A stretch of 64,000 nucleotides of DNA. Source: Treponema sp. Its GTDB lineage: Bacteria; Spirochaetota; Spirochaetia; Treponematales; Treponemataceae. The stretch covers positions 1 through 64,000 of the forward strand of contig JAEDED010000008.1 of the NCBI GenBank assembly GCA_016293495.1, read 5' to 3'. This document shows positions 27,276 to 36,858 of this stretch, piece by piece. The position numbers and the translations under genes were made by a program. A model generated the notes under the pieces. It did not search any database. It was not told where the DNA came from and saw only the letters and a list, made by a program, of their open reading frames with translations. Position 1 is the stretch's first letter. The number at the start of each line of letters is the position of its first letter.

Positions 27276-28667
27276 ATGAAGTCTGGAAAAAAGATTATAA
27301 CAACAGTAATCGCAGCTTTAAGTTTAATGATGTCATCTGCTTATGCAGAATACAACAGCCTTGGAATTCCTGATTCAGCAGAAATCAGAAAAGATATTGC
27401 GGATTCGTGGTTTAATCAGGATCTTGAAGCAATCCGTATGCAGAATGCTCAGGTTCGAAAAAATAAATCAGGTGAAAGCTTCCAGGTGAGTCTTGAAGAA
27501 CAAGCTGATAATTATCTCATTTATGTTTGTCCTAAAACTTCAATGAAGATTGATGTGTATGACAGCACTGGCGTTCATACAGTTACTGAAGACGGATATC
27601 CGGTAAACTCCTTCGGTTCATGGGTATACAGTCGCAGTAAGGAAGACGGCAAGTCTCAGTATATCCGTATTTATATTTCAAAAAATACAGATGTATTCAT
27701 TCAGTTCAAGCCTTATAAAAATACAACTGTTGCTGACTTCGTTATTTTCAATTCTTTTGCGGCACAGAATGTTCCCGTAGGAATTTCTTTTGACAAGCTT
27801 TTGACTTCAAGTATTGCAGAAGTTTATAACCTTACTAAAAATTCCCTTCCATGGAAATATTCAGCTTGCGTTCAGAATCAGTGCGAAGAAGCACAGATAA
27901 TGGTAACAACAATTCGTTCAAGTCTAAAAGATATGGCATACGAAGAAGATGCAATGTATGATGATGCAGGCCGTTCTGTTTCAATTCTTAACGGTGCACC
28001 GCATATATGTGATGAACGCAATAAAGATAAGCTTGTTCTTTCTTCCTGCGGTTTTGTAAAATGGGTTGTTGACGGTTTGATTGAACCGATGGCAGGAAGT
28101 TACTTAAAACGAAATCCTCTTCTTGAATCAACTGTTGAATACAATCCTACCGGATTCCAGGGAAACTTGAATGCAACGTTATATACAAATCTTAGCCTCG
28201 ACTGGACACGTAACCTTGCAGCTGCTGCACTTTCAGTTCGTGCAAAGAAAACATATTTGTATAAAGATACAGGCGTTGATGTAACAGTAGAACCATTTAC
28301 TGCGGTGTTTACCAAAAAGGGCGTAACAAATACTGCGGGCTATATAAAAAATACAGGTTATCAGCCTGATAATCTGCGTGCACTGCTTTATACACTTGCA
28401 GTCAATGAACCTCAGTATTTTTACCTTGCAGCAATCCGTCAGACAGACAGAAAAAGTGCAGAGGTAAAAGTTTTCAATGACGCGGCAGTAATTATTCCTT
28501 ACTTTGATGCAAACGGAGCATTCCGCGCTGCAGTATTTATGGACGGCGAAGAAATCAAATACAACGATTTTGAAAAGATGCTTGTTAAAGCTAAGGACTG
28601 TTTTGTTCACCTTGTAAGGGTAAGAACTTCGGCAACATATTATCCGATGACAGTTTCTTCTAAATAA
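27276..28667 (+). CDS. Exported protein of unknown function
   Basis: The 463-residue protein begins with a typical signal peptide (MKSGKKIITTVIAALSLMMSSAYA, cleavage after A-Y-A). The mature part is mixed alpha/beta with no motif I recognise. It follows the activase fusion by 60 nt with a strong GAGGGGG Shine-Dalgarno and could be in the same transcript. It is likely periplasmic. Confidence 0.75.
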   Translation: MKSGKKIITTVIAALSLMMSSAYAEYNSLGIPDSAEIRKDIADSWFNQDLEAIRMQNAQVRKNKSGESFQVSLEEQADNYLIYVCPKTSMKIDVYDSTGVHTVTEDGYPVNSFGSWVYSRSKEDGKSQYIRIYISKNTDVFIQFKPYKNTTVADFVIFNSFAAQNVPVGISFDKLLTSSIAEVYNLTKNSLPWKYSACVQNQCEEAQIMVTTIRSSLKDMAYEEDAMYDDAGRSVSILNGAPHICDERNKDKLVLSSCGFVKWVVDGLIEPMAGSYLKRNPLLESTVEYNPTGFQGNLNATLYTNLSLDWTRNLAAAALSVRAKKTYLYKDTGVDVTVEPFTAVFTKKGVTNTAGYIKNTGYQPDNLRALLYTLAVNEPQYFYLAAIRQTDRKSAEVKVFNDAAVIIPYFDANGAFRAAVFMDGEEIKYNDFEKMLVKAKDCFVHLVRVRTSATYYPMTVSSK

Positions 28668-28693
28668 GCCTTTATTATAAGAAGAAAATACGA

Positions 28694-28699
28694 TATAAT
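28694..28699 (+). promoter_or_regulatory. -10 element of the HAD gene (leaderless type)
   Basis: A perfect TATAAT lies 6 nt before the ATG at 28706. The 17-bp-spaced -35 (TTTATT, 28671-28676) is weak. There is no Shine-Dalgarno. Confidence 0.5.
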
Positions 28700-28705
28700 T
28701 TAAAA

Positions 28706-29377
28706 ATGCTGAACGACGTAAAAGTTATTGCTTTTGATATTGATGGAACTCTCTATCCTGACATCAGGTTTAATGTCAGAATTGCATTCCACTTTATCAG
28801 ACATCTTAAGTTTTTCATCAATTTTACAAAAGTCCGTAAAGCTTTGCGCCGCTGTGCGCCGCTTCCTGATTTATTCAGATATCAGGCAATTCTTCTTTCT
28901 GAAAGACTTCACTGTACAACACCAGAAGCAGAAAAATATCTTAATGATATTGTTTATGATGTTTACCCTGATGTGTTCAAGAAAGTTAAACCATATAAAG
29001 ATGTAGAACTTACATTCAAGAAGCTGAAAGAGGCAGGTTATAAAGTTGCAATTCTTTCAGATTTTCCTCCTGAGCAGAAAGGGGAGCTCTGGGGATTACT
29101 TCCTTATTGTGACGGAGTGTTCAGTGCTGAACGTATCGGTGCCTTGAAACCTTCGAAGTATACATTTGGAATTATGGCAAAGGAATTGAAGGTTCCTCTT
29201 GAGAACATTCTTTATGTTGGAAACAATGTTAAGTGTGATGTCAAAGGTCCTAAAAATGCAGGAATGAAGGCATGTTATATTCTGCCTTGGTGGAGAAAGT
29301 TGCTGCATCTTCCATTGAAGGAAGCTGATATATGTTTTAAAAACTATCGCCAATTCATGGAAATTGTGTTAAAATAG
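28706..29377 (+). CDS. HAD-superfamily phosphatase
   Basis: The 223-residue protein has the four HAD motifs: AFDIDGTLYPD (nucleophile Asp, residues 9-19), ILSDF near 117, Lys in ALKPSKYTFG, and YVGNNVKCDVKGPKNAG. The cap is the small helical type seen in phosphoglycolate- and nucleotide-phosphatase-like members. The substrate cannot be told. A near-leaderless promoter precedes it. The coiled-coil gene follows after 27 nt and may be co-transcribed. Confidence 0.88.
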   Translation: MLNDVKVIAFDIDGTLYPDIRFNVRIAFHFIRHLKFFINFTKVRKALRRCAPLPDLFRYQAILLSERLHCTTPEAEKYLNDIVYDVYPDVFKKVKPYKDVELTFKKLKEAGYKVAILSDFPPEQKGELWGLLPYCDGVFSAERIGALKPSKYTFGIMAKELKVPLENILYVGNNVKCDVKGPKNAGMKACYILPWWRKLLHLPLKEADICFKNYRQFMEIVLK

Positions 29378-29404
29378 AAATATATACTTTTTGGGTGGGA
29401 AAAA

Positions 29405-32400
29405 GTGAGTACATTATTAATTGTTATCATTTCTGTAGCTTTGTCTGCAGTCTTTACTATTGCTTTAAAATTAATCGACAAAGACAATAATTCAATGGAG
29501 AAGGTCAAACGTTATGCTGATAAGCGTCAGTCTGAGTTTGAGACTTACTTCGCAGAAAAAGCAAAACAGATTAAAATGCATTCTGCAGAACTTGACGGTC
29601 AGCAGCAGCAAGCTGTTGCCGCAGTAAAAAAACTTGAAATGCAGATCGGCGAATTTAAGGGAATGATTAATTCCCTTGAAAAAGATACTGGTGCCGTTCA
29701 TTCAATCGAAGCAAAAATAAATTCATATGGTGCAAAAATTGATGATCTTTCTGAGATGACTGCTGCCGTTGAAGAAAATCTTCTTAAAATCAAAAAAGAA
29801 TCAAATTATATCGGTAAAGTTAATGAACGCATTGCAGAAAGCAAAGGCAGCATTGAAAAAATCGAAAAACAGATTCCTGCTGTTATCCAGGAATTTTCTA
29901 AGCGCAATAGCGAACAACTTAAAATTATCGGTGCTGATCTTCTCAAGAAATACGATGACCGTTCAAAGGAAATTGAAAATTCCACAAAAGATGCAGTTAA
30001 TCAGTATGAAGAAGTTAGACAGAGAATCAACAGTGATGTAACAGGTATCTATTCAAATGCGGCTAAAAAAGTTGAAGCACTTGAAGATGATGCTTTCAAG
30101 CGTTTGAGCGTTCTTTCACAGGAAAGAAGTGATGCTTACAAAAAACAGGTTGAACAGTCTGAACAGTCAATCAAAAAATATCAGGCAGAACTTGAAGAAC
30201 AGGTTGCAGCATTGCAGGAAAGATACGATTCCCTCTTTGATGAAGCAATCAGCAAGGCTGATGAAAAAGAAAAAGCTGCCTACGAAAAATATACAACAAC
30301 AGCAAAGAATCACATTGAAACCTTCAAGACAAATGTTGAAGATAAGATTCATACAATGCAGGATACAATCAAGCAGAATCTTGCTGATCTTAAAACACAG
30401 ACTGCTTCAATGGCAAAGGATACAAAGGCTGCTATTGCAGAACTTAAGGCAAGCTGCCAGGAAGCTGTTGCAGAAGCAAAAGAATCTGGTAAAGAAGTCA
30501 ATGCCCACAAAGAAGAAGTTGAAACAACAATTGCAAAATTCGAAAAAGAAACTTCTAACAAAATTGCAGAAGTTAATAAACGTCTTGAAGATGCTGTTAA
30601 GAAGGCAATTGCTATTTACGAAGCAAAACAGGCTGAAAATATTTTCCAGCTTGATAAACAGCTTGGTCAGTATAAGAAAGACATGGAATACAGATTTGAA
30701 AAACTTGAAACAAGCGGTCAGGATATCGACCAGCTCGAAAAAGTTCTTCACAAATCAATGGTAGAAACTCAGAATCGTGTAATGGCAGAATTCAAAACCT
30801 TTACTGATGCAACTAAAGTTCAGTCAGACAGTCTTGCAACTCAGATTGCAGATCTTGAAGCCCACATGGATGAACTTAGAGCTCAGACAATGGACAGCGT
30901 TTCTGACAAACTTACAGCATTTGAATCTGAGTTTACTTCTAACCTTAAGGACCGTGAAGATAAGATTCAGGAAGATCTTGATTCCTTCAAACAGAATATT
31001 GATTCTAAAGTTGAAACCTTTACAACTGATCTTGAAAACAATGCAATCGGAAGAATTGATGTCATCAATGGTCAGGTTACAGAAATGGAAAATAGAGTTC
31101 GTGACTTTGTTGACCAGTACAAAACAGAACTTGAAACAGCCGTCAATACTTCTGATGAAACTCTCAGAATTGAAACAGAAAAGCATGCAGCAAGAGTTAA
31201 GGAAGAATTACAGCAGCAGCAGGAAGACCTCATCGCTCAGCTCGAACAGTACAAGGAAAATCTTGAAGAAAGAAGCAACATCAGTACTTCAAAAATTGAT
31301 GAGGCAATAGAAGACTTTACTTCATGGAAGAAACAGATTTCTGAACAGTTCGATGAACAGAAGAATGTTTATGCTGAAGAACTTGAAGGTATGAAATCTC
31401 TTGCAGATGACAAGGCTCAGGAAGTTAAAGATGAACTTGATGCTTTAGTTGAACAGTATCGCACAGATACAATGGCTAAACAGGAAGAAATTCAGGCATC
31501 GATTGATTCCCTTGATGACAAGACAAATACTTCGCTTCAGGATTACAAAGATAAGTCAGATGAAATCGTTGCACAGCTTGAGGCTATGTATTCAAAAATG
31601 CTTGATACAACAGAAGAAAGAATTAAAACTCAGAATGAAAACTCTGAAAAGAAATTCAGAAATCTTGTTGAACAGATTGAAAAAGCATCGAATGACAACC
31701 GTGTCCGTCACTCAGATATGGTTCTCAAAATGCAGAACGACATGAATGACATTCAGACTAGAATCCATGATTTGAATAAAGAAGTTAAGGATGTTGCTTC
31801 ACAGATGTCAGTATTTGAAAAAGCTGAAAACATGAGAAGACAGCTTGAAGAAGAAATCAGTTCAATCTCACTTAACTTTGAAAAACTTGATGGCTTTAAG
31901 GTTGCCGCAGAAGCATTTACAAACCAGTTCGATGCTCTTGTAAGCATGAACGGTGAAGCTGAAGTTCGTCTTGAAAAATTCAATACTGCAAGAAAACAGA
32001 TTGATAACCTTGAAAAAGATTTCAATAAGCTTATTGTAATGTCAGGAACAATGGATGACAGAATCCGTCAGCTTCAGTCTACAAGTGATGATCTTCAGAC
32101 AATGGAAGTTAAGGTTCGTGATTTCCAGGAAACACTTACTGATATCTCAATGAGATATGAAAGACTTGATAAAAAATCAGAAGTAATAGAAAGAGTTTCG
32201 GTTGATGTTGATAAGTCTTTTGAATCCTTGAAGGATCTTGAGCAGCGTCTTGCAAATGCAAACAGAGCAGTTCAGTCATTGCCTGCAGAAATTAAAGATG
32301 TTCAGTCTAACGTTGATACATTGCTGAAAAATACAAAACATCTTGATGCAGCTGTAGATAAGCTTGATTCGTTGAATGCAATGGTTCAGGATGCTGAAGA

Positions 32401-32692
32401 AAGAATTTCTAAGATTCAGAATGATCGTGACGGTCTTGCAAGGGCAGAAGCACGCATTGCTGATCTTTCTAAAAATATTGATAACAAACTCAGTGCACTT
32501 AAATCAATTAACGAAACTGGAAGTAAGACAAAAGCTGCTGCTGGAACAAGAACTTCAAGCAGATCACTTGGTCCTAGAAAGCGTGAAAGTATTCATGCGT
32601 TAAAACAGCAGGGATGGTCAAATGAAGAAATTGCTTCTAACCTTGGCATTACCTTGTCAGAAGTTGAACTTGTACTTGAGTTACCGGAGTAA
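29405..32692 (+). CDS. SpiroCoCo-type giant coiled-coil protein with C-terminal helix-turn-helix
   Basis: The 1095-residue protein starts at GTG (GGTGGGAAAAA upstream). It has one N-terminal membrane helix (about 2-21), then about 1000 residues of heptad-rich Glu/Lys/Gln coiled coil with almost no Pro or Gly. After a short basic linker, the last 40 residues (RESIHALKQQGWSNEEIA, then LGITLSEVELVLELPE) look like a helix-turn-helix. Such anchored coiled-coil proteins are a spirochaete speciality and are suspected to be cytoplasmic filaments or cell-shape scaffolds. The HTH tail could bind DNA and tie the nucleoid to the membrane; that is inference. Confidence 0.85.
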   Translation: MSTLLIVIISVALSAVFTIALKLIDKDNNSMEKVKRYADKRQSEFETYFAEKAKQIKMHSAELDGQQQQAVAAVKKLEMQIGEFKGMINSLEKDTGAVHSIEAKINSYGAKIDDLSEMTAAVEENLLKIKKESNYIGKVNERIAESKGSIEKIEKQIPAVIQEFSKRNSEQLKIIGADLLKKYDDRSKEIENSTKDAVNQYEEVRQRINSDVTGIYSNAAKKVEALEDDAFKRLSVLSQERSDAYKKQVEQSEQSIKKYQAELEEQVAALQERYDSLFDEAISKADEKEKAAYEKYTTTAKNHIETFKTNVEDKIHTMQDTIKQNLADLKTQTASMAKDTKAAIAELKASCQEAVAEAKESGKEVNAHKEEVETTIAKFEKETSNKIAEVNKRLEDAVKKAIAIYEAKQAENIFQLDKQLGQYKKDMEYRFEKLETSGQDIDQLEKVLHKSMVETQNRVMAEFKTFTDATKVQSDSLATQIADLEAHMDELRAQTMDSVSDKLTAFESEFTSNLKDREDKIQEDLDSFKQNIDSKVETFTTDLENNAIGRIDVINGQVTEMENRVRDFVDQYKTELETAVNTSDETLRIETEKHAARVKEELQQQQEDLIAQLEQYKENLEERSNISTSKIDEAIEDFTSWKKQISEQFDEQKNVYAEELEGMKSLADDKAQEVKDELDALVEQYRTDTMAKQEEIQASIDSLDDKTNTSLQDYKDKSDEIVAQLEAMYSKMLDTTEERIKTQNENSEKKFRNLVEQIEKASNDNRVRHSDMVLKMQNDMNDIQTRIHDLNKEVKDVASQMSVFEKAENMRRQLEEEISSISLNFEKLDGFKVAAEAFTNQFDALVSMNGEAEVRLEKFNTARKQIDNLEKDFNKLIVMSGTMDDRIRQLQSTSDDLQTMEVKVRDFQETLTDISMRYERLDKKSEVIERVSVDVDKSFESLKDLEQRLANANRAVQSLPAEIKDVQSNVDTLLKNTKHLDAAVDKLDSLNAMVQDAEERISKIQNDRDGLARAEARIADLSKNIDNKLSALKSINETGSKTKAAAGTRTSSRSLGPRKRESIHALKQQGWSNEEIASNLGITLSEVELVLELPE

Positions 32693-32722
32693 AAAGATAA
32701 TTCCTGATTAACTTTAAAATAG

Positions 32723-32788
32723 AAAAGAGCAGTGCTTGAAAATGCGACCAATTATTCTGGTACATTTTTGGACTGCTCTTTTTTTTAC
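32723..32788 (+). terminator. Terminator after the coiled-coil gene
   Basis: AAAAGAGCAGT (32723-32733) and ACTGCTCTTTT (32772-32782) form an 11-bp stem followed by TTTTTT. The long loop holds an unpaired 38-nt segment. It can act on both convergent transcripts. Confidence 0.75.
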
Positions 32789-32799
32789 AAAGTTTAAAT

Positions 32800-34002
32800 T
32801 TATTTTGATAAAAGACAGGTTGCAAAAACTTCGATACAGTTTCCGTTTCCTACATCACCAAGTTTTTCGCCTGTTTTTGCTTTTACAAAAACTTTGTCTT
32901 CTTCTACACCTAAAGTTTCAGAAATTGATTTAATTACCTGCTCACGATATGGAAGGAATTTTGGTTTTTCAAGAAGGATTACGATATCAAGATTTTCGAG
33001 TTTGAATCCTTTCTGCTTAACATCATTCCAGGCAAAAGATAAAAGTTTTCTTGAATCAGCATCTTTATATTTTGGATCAGTGTCGGGAAAGTAACTTCCG
33101 ATATCACCAGAGTGAGCAGCTCCAAGAATTGCATCAGTTACAGCGTGAAGAACGGCGTCTCCATCAGAATGGCCATCTTCGCCTTTTTCAAACGGTATTT
33201 CAATTCCACCGATGATAAGTTTTCTGTTTTCTACAAGACGATGCTTGTCATAGCCGATTCCTGTTCTGAACATAGTGTTCTCCACTGAAGTTTTTTTAAT
33301 CTCCGGAATATCTTCTCTGTATGTGATTTTTATATTTTCTGCTTCACCATCAAATACGAAAGTTCGTTTACCTGAATAGCGGTCATAAACTTCTGTATCA
33401 TCTGTGTACTCAACTTTATCTTTACGCGCTTCTTTATGACAGAATAGAATTTCAGAAAACAAAAAGCCTTGAGGCGTCTGAACTGCCTTAAGGTCTTTTC
33501 TAACAAGATGGCGTACAATAAAACCTTCAGGGTCAACTTCTTTCTGTGTATCAACAGGATTAACTGCCGGTACACTTGCGCCATATTTTACGGTATTTTC
33601 AATTGATGCGTTTACAAGCATTTCAGAAAGGAAAGGTCTTGCACCGTCATGAATCAAAACGTATTCAGGTTTATCTTTGCTGTTTTCATAGAAGTGCAAA
33701 GCATTGAAAACTGATTCCTGACGGGTGCTTCCGCCAGGAATGAAATAAACAGGAACATTAAGTTCCTTTATTTTTTCTTCAAGCCGGAAATCTTTATAAA
33801 ATGCGGATTTTGCTTCAGCTTCTCCGTCGTGCTGAATGACAACTGAAATAGAATTGATTTTATTTGAATTTAAAAAGGTAAGGGCGACCGTAGAAAGAAC
33901 TGTTCCGTTGTTTAAAGGAAGATATTCTTTTTTAATCTGGCCGCCCATTCTTGTTGACGAACCGGCTGCAACGATAATCAATGCAATCGATTTAGAATTC
34001 AT
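32800..34002 (-). CDS. ispDF: Bifunctional MEP pathway enzyme IspDF
   Basis: The 400-residue protein fuses 2-C-methylerythritol 4-phosphate cytidylyltransferase (IspD, about 1-230; AAGSSTRMGGQIKKEYL near 12-28, HDGARPF near 118) to MEcPP synthase (IspF, about 240-400; GIGYDKHRL with the metal Asp and His, GHSDGDAVLHAVTDA, GDIGSYFPDTDP). They act in isoprenoid precursor synthesis, separated in the pathway by IspE. The start is 3 nt after the stop of carD, so the genes are co-transcribed. Confidence 0.96.
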   Translation of the reverse strand: MNSKSIALIIVAAGSSTRMGGQIKKEYLPLNNGTVLSTVALTFLNSNKINSISVVIQHDGEAEAKSAFYKDFRLEEKIKELNVPVYFIPGGSTRQESVFNALHFYENSKDKPEYVLIHDGARPFLSEMLVNASIENTVKYGASVPAVNPVDTQKEVDPEGFIVRHLVRKDLKAVQTPQGFLFSEILFCHKEARKDKVEYTDDTEVYDRYSGKRTFVFDGEAENIKITYREDIPEIKKTSVENTMFRTGIGYDKHRLVENRKLIIGGIEIPFEKGEDGHSDGDAVLHAVTDAILGAAHSGDIGSYFPDTDPKYKDADSRKLLSFAWNDVKQKGFKLENLDIVILLEKPKFLPYREQVIKSISETLGVEEDKVFVKAKTGEKLGDVGNGNCIEVFATCLLSK

Positions 34003-34004
34003 TT

Positions 34005-34712
34005 TTACTCGTAGTCGTCGTCTTCGTCGTCAAAATCGTCTTCTGTGTCGTCCAATGATTCTGTATCATCTGAATCATCATCATCGTCGTCATCATCATC
34101 ATCACGAGATTTTCTTCTTTTCTTGTCTTCGTCTTCGTCGCTCATGTCAAAGTCGTCATCGTCATCATCATCCTGAGCAATAACGTGTTTAACTTTTTGT
34201 GCAGCTCCAGGTGGTTCAAGCTTTTCATGGATCATCGCTTCAATTTCTTTAACCGATTTTCCCATTGCAAAACTGATTTCATCTTCGAGGAGTTTTTTTG
34301 CTGAATCGTAAAGTTTGCGTTCCTGTATAGGAAGTTCTTTAACTTTACTTCTGTTATAGAGACAGCGAACGATCTGAGCGATATCTGCGATACTTCCTTT
34401 TTTGAGAAGTTCGAGGTTCATCTGGTAACGAAGCTTCCAGTCTGAAGTGATAGGTTCAAAATCTTCAGAAAGCATGTTCAATGCTTTTTTTGCTTCTGCT
34501 GGTTCAACAATTGCACGGATTCCAAGTTCCTTTGCATTGTTAACCGGTACCATCACGATCATGTCTGATACTTCAAGATAAATCTTGTAGTATGCTACTG
34601 TTTCACCGTTAAATTCTTTTTCAAAGATTTCTGTAATCTTTCCAACACCCTGACTAGGGTAAACAATTTGCTGATTGACTTTAAATTCTGTCTTAATTCT
34701 CGACTTAGCCAT
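34005..34712 (-). CDS. carD: CarD/CdnL family RNA-polymerase-binding regulator with acidic tail
   Basis: The 235-residue protein has an N-terminal CarD/TRCF Tudor-like domain (FKVNQQIVYPSQGVGKI, about 10-26) that in the family binds the RNA polymerase beta subunit, and a helical domain (about 70-165) that contacts promoter DNA. The last 60 residues are a low-complexity Asp/Glu/Ser/Lys tail with long Asp runs, not usual in CarD and like HMG-type acidic tails. Its TATAAT lies 6 nt before the ATG, and its -35 is shared with the divergent helicase. Confidence 0.92.
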   Translation of the reverse strand: MAKSRIKTEFKVNQQIVYPSQGVGKITEIFEKEFNGETVAYYKIYLEVSDMIVMVPVNNAKELGIRAIVEPAEAKKALNMLSEDFEPITSDWKLRYQMNLELLKKGSIADIAQIVRCLYNRSKVKELPIQERKLYDSAKKLLEDEISFAMGKSVKEIEAMIHEKLEPPGAAQKVKHVIAQDDDDDDDFDMSDEDEDKKRRKSRDDDDDDDDDDSDDTESLDDTEDDFDDEDDDYE

Positions 34713-34718
34713 AGAATT

Positions 34719-34770
34719 ATTATATCACAAAAAAGGGTCTCTTGCAACGATTGGTCTTTTAATTTATGAT
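34719..34770. promoter_or_regulatory. Symmetric divergent promoter with one shared palindromic -35
   Basis: TTGCAA at 34742-34747 is its own reverse complement. Leftward, 17 bp away, is TATAAT (34719-34724, minus strand), 6 nt before the carD ATG. Rightward, also 17 bp away, is TATGAT (34765-34770), 13 nt before the helicase ATG at 34784. The two promoters would compete for the same hexamer. Confidence 0.65.
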
Positions 34771-34783
34771 TGCTTTCATATAT

Positions 34784-36820
34784 ATGAAGAAATCACTTAA
34801 TCAAAATCCAACCGAAAACCAGGAAAATCAAGAAATTTCAGAAATTATTGAAAATCAGAATGAAGAAATTATTGAAAATCAGAATGAAGAAAATTTAGAC
34901 GAAGATGAAGTTCTTGATTCCTCAGAAGAAGATTCCGACGACACAATCAGCTTTGAAGATTTAGGCTTAGACGAAATTACACTTAAAGCAATTGAAAAGA
35001 AAGGATTTAAAGTTCCATCCCCAATTCAGGTTCTTGCAATTCCACGCCTTTTGGGAGGCGATGCAAATGTTATTGCCCGTGCAAGAACAGGAACTGGAAA
35101 AACCGCTGCCTTCGGACTTCCTTTAGTTCAGACTTTACGAGAAAGAAAAGATCACGTTCGTGCTTTGATTCTTGAACCTACACGTGAGCTTGCAGTTCAG
35201 ACATCAAAAGAAATGCAGTCATTCACTGAAAGTAAGTATCCTCACACCTGCGTTGTTTACGGCGGCGCAAGTATGGGTGAACAGATCCGTGAACTTAAAA
35301 GAGGTGCAGACATCGTAACAGGTACTCCGGGCCGTGTAAAAGATTTAATTGATCGCGGAGTTCTTGATCTTACTAAAATTGAATACTTCATTCTCGATGA
35401 AGGCGATGAAATGCTTGATATGGGATTTATTGAAGATATTGAAGAAATCTTCGGTAAAGCAAATCCTGAAAGCCGTGTACTTTTGTTCAGTGCCACAATG
35501 CCTGCGCCTATTTTGAAAATCGCCCAGAAGTTTATGGGTGAATACGAAATTGTAGAAGAAGAAGGCGTTCTCGAAGAACCGCTTTTGATTGACCAGAAAT
35601 ACTGGATGCTTCGTGAAAGTGATAAGATTGAAGCACTCGTTCGATTGATTGATATCAGTCCTGACTTTTTTGGTCTTGTATTTACACAGAAAAAAAATGA
35701 TGCTGATGTTGTTTCAAAAATGCTCGATGAAAAAGGCTATGAAGCAGCAGCACTTCACGGAGATATTCCACAGAGCCAGAGAGAAAAAGTTCTCGGTCGA
35801 TTCAGAAACAAGAAAACAAGAATCCTTGTTGCAACAGACGTTGCAGCGCGCGGTATTGATATTTCCGGATTGAGTCATGTTGTAAACTACTCACTTCCGT
35901 TTGATGCTTCAACTTATGTTCACCGTATCGGTCGTACAGGTCGTGCCGGAACTTCTGGAATGGCAGTTACTTTTGTTACTCCGAGCGAAAGAAGAAAACT
36001 CGGATTCTTGAAAGCCGGTGTTGCAAAGGCAAGTAAAGGCGATCTTGTTGAAGATAAAGTTCCTGAAGTTGAAGCAGTTCTTGAAGTTAAGAAAAACCGT
36101 CTTCTCGAACAGTTGAAAAAATCAATTTCTGAAAAGAAAAAGGTTGATGAATATTTTGCACAGATGGCTCAGGAATTGACAGCAGAAGAAGATGCTTCTG
36201 AAGTACTTCCAAAAGTATTGAGCGTTCTCTATGGAAATTCAATCGACAAAGACAGATACGAAAAAATCAAACCTGTTGCTGACGAAAGAGAAAGAGGCGG
36301 CCGCCGTGACGGTTCATTAAAACCAAATCAGGTTCGTCTTTACGTTCAGCTTGGTAAAAAAGACGGATACAATGCCAAAAAGATTTCTGAATATTTCAGT
36401 TCACTTTTGAGAATTCCTAATCATCAGGTTGATAAGATTGACGTTGCCTCAACCTTCACGTTGATGAATCTTCCAAAACAGGCTGCAGTAAAAGTTCTTG
36501 AACTTTCTAAAAAAGACAGAAAGTTTGTTCACGTACATATTGATTCTAAATCTGAAAATACATTAAGAAGTGAATCAGGCTCAAGAGGCGGACGTGGATC
36601 GAGAGGCGGTTCTTCAGGTTCTTCAAGAGGAGAAGGTTCGTCAAGAAAATACGGACGTTCTGACAGTTCTGATCGTAAGGACGGAAAACGTGACGGAAGA
36701 AAAGAACGCGGTTCAAAAACATCCGACGCGCATTCGACAAAAAAAGGACGTTCTAATCCACATGTAAGCGTTGAACGCAGCGGAAGTGCCGGCCTTTATA
36801 AGAAAAAGTCAAAATCTTAA
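34784..36820 (+). CDS. DEAD-box RNA helicase with DbpA-type RNA-binding domain (DeaD/CsdA-like)
   Basis: The 678-residue protein starts at 34784 (MKKSLNQNPTENQ). An acidic N-terminal extension of about 60 residues contains repeated IIENQNEE units. The helicase core follows: Q motif (KKGFKVPSPIQ), ARTGTGKT, PTRELA, a DEGD version of the DEAD box (LDEGDEMLD), FSATMP and HRIGRTGR. A DbpA-like RNA-binding domain (about 520-595) binds structured RNA in relatives that help ribosome assembly and cold adaptation. The tail is Arg/Gly/Ser-rich (RGG type). An upstream ATG at 34766 is inside the -10 and is unlikely. Confidence 0.93.
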   Translation: MKKSLNQNPTENQENQEISEIIENQNEEIIENQNEENLDEDEVLDSSEEDSDDTISFEDLGLDEITLKAIEKKGFKVPSPIQVLAIPRLLGGDANVIARARTGTGKTAAFGLPLVQTLRERKDHVRALILEPTRELAVQTSKEMQSFTESKYPHTCVVYGGASMGEQIRELKRGADIVTGTPGRVKDLIDRGVLDLTKIEYFILDEGDEMLDMGFIEDIEEIFGKANPESRVLLFSATMPAPILKIAQKFMGEYEIVEEEGVLEEPLLIDQKYWMLRESDKIEALVRLIDISPDFFGLVFTQKKNDADVVSKMLDEKGYEAAALHGDIPQSQREKVLGRFRNKKTRILVATDVAARGIDISGLSHVVNYSLPFDASTYVHRIGRTGRAGTSGMAVTFVTPSERRKLGFLKAGVAKASKGDLVEDKVPEVEAVLEVKKNRLLEQLKKSISEKKKVDEYFAQMAQELTAEEDASEVLPKVLSVLYGNSIDKDRYEKIKPVADERERGGRRDGSLKPNQVRLYVQLGKKDGYNAKKISEYFSSLLRIPNHQVDKIDVASTFTLMNLPKQAAVKVLELSKKDRKFVHVHIDSKSENTLRSESGSRGGRGSRGGSSGSSRGEGSSRKYGRSDSSDRKDGKRDGRKERGSKTSDAHSTKKGRSNPHVSVERSGSAGLYKKKSKS

Positions 36821-36858
36821 TTATAAAAAAAATATTAAAAATTAAATATTCATAATGA

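Noticed and set aside
30129..30764. Alternative-frame open reading frames within the coiled-coil gene
   Set aside because: They are Lys/Gln-rich shadows of a repetitive coding sequence and overlap the real frame entirely.
33836..34183. Plus-strand open frame with His/Arg runs opposite carD
   Set aside because: It is the complement of the GAT/GAC acidic tail and lacks a Shine-Dalgarno or homology.
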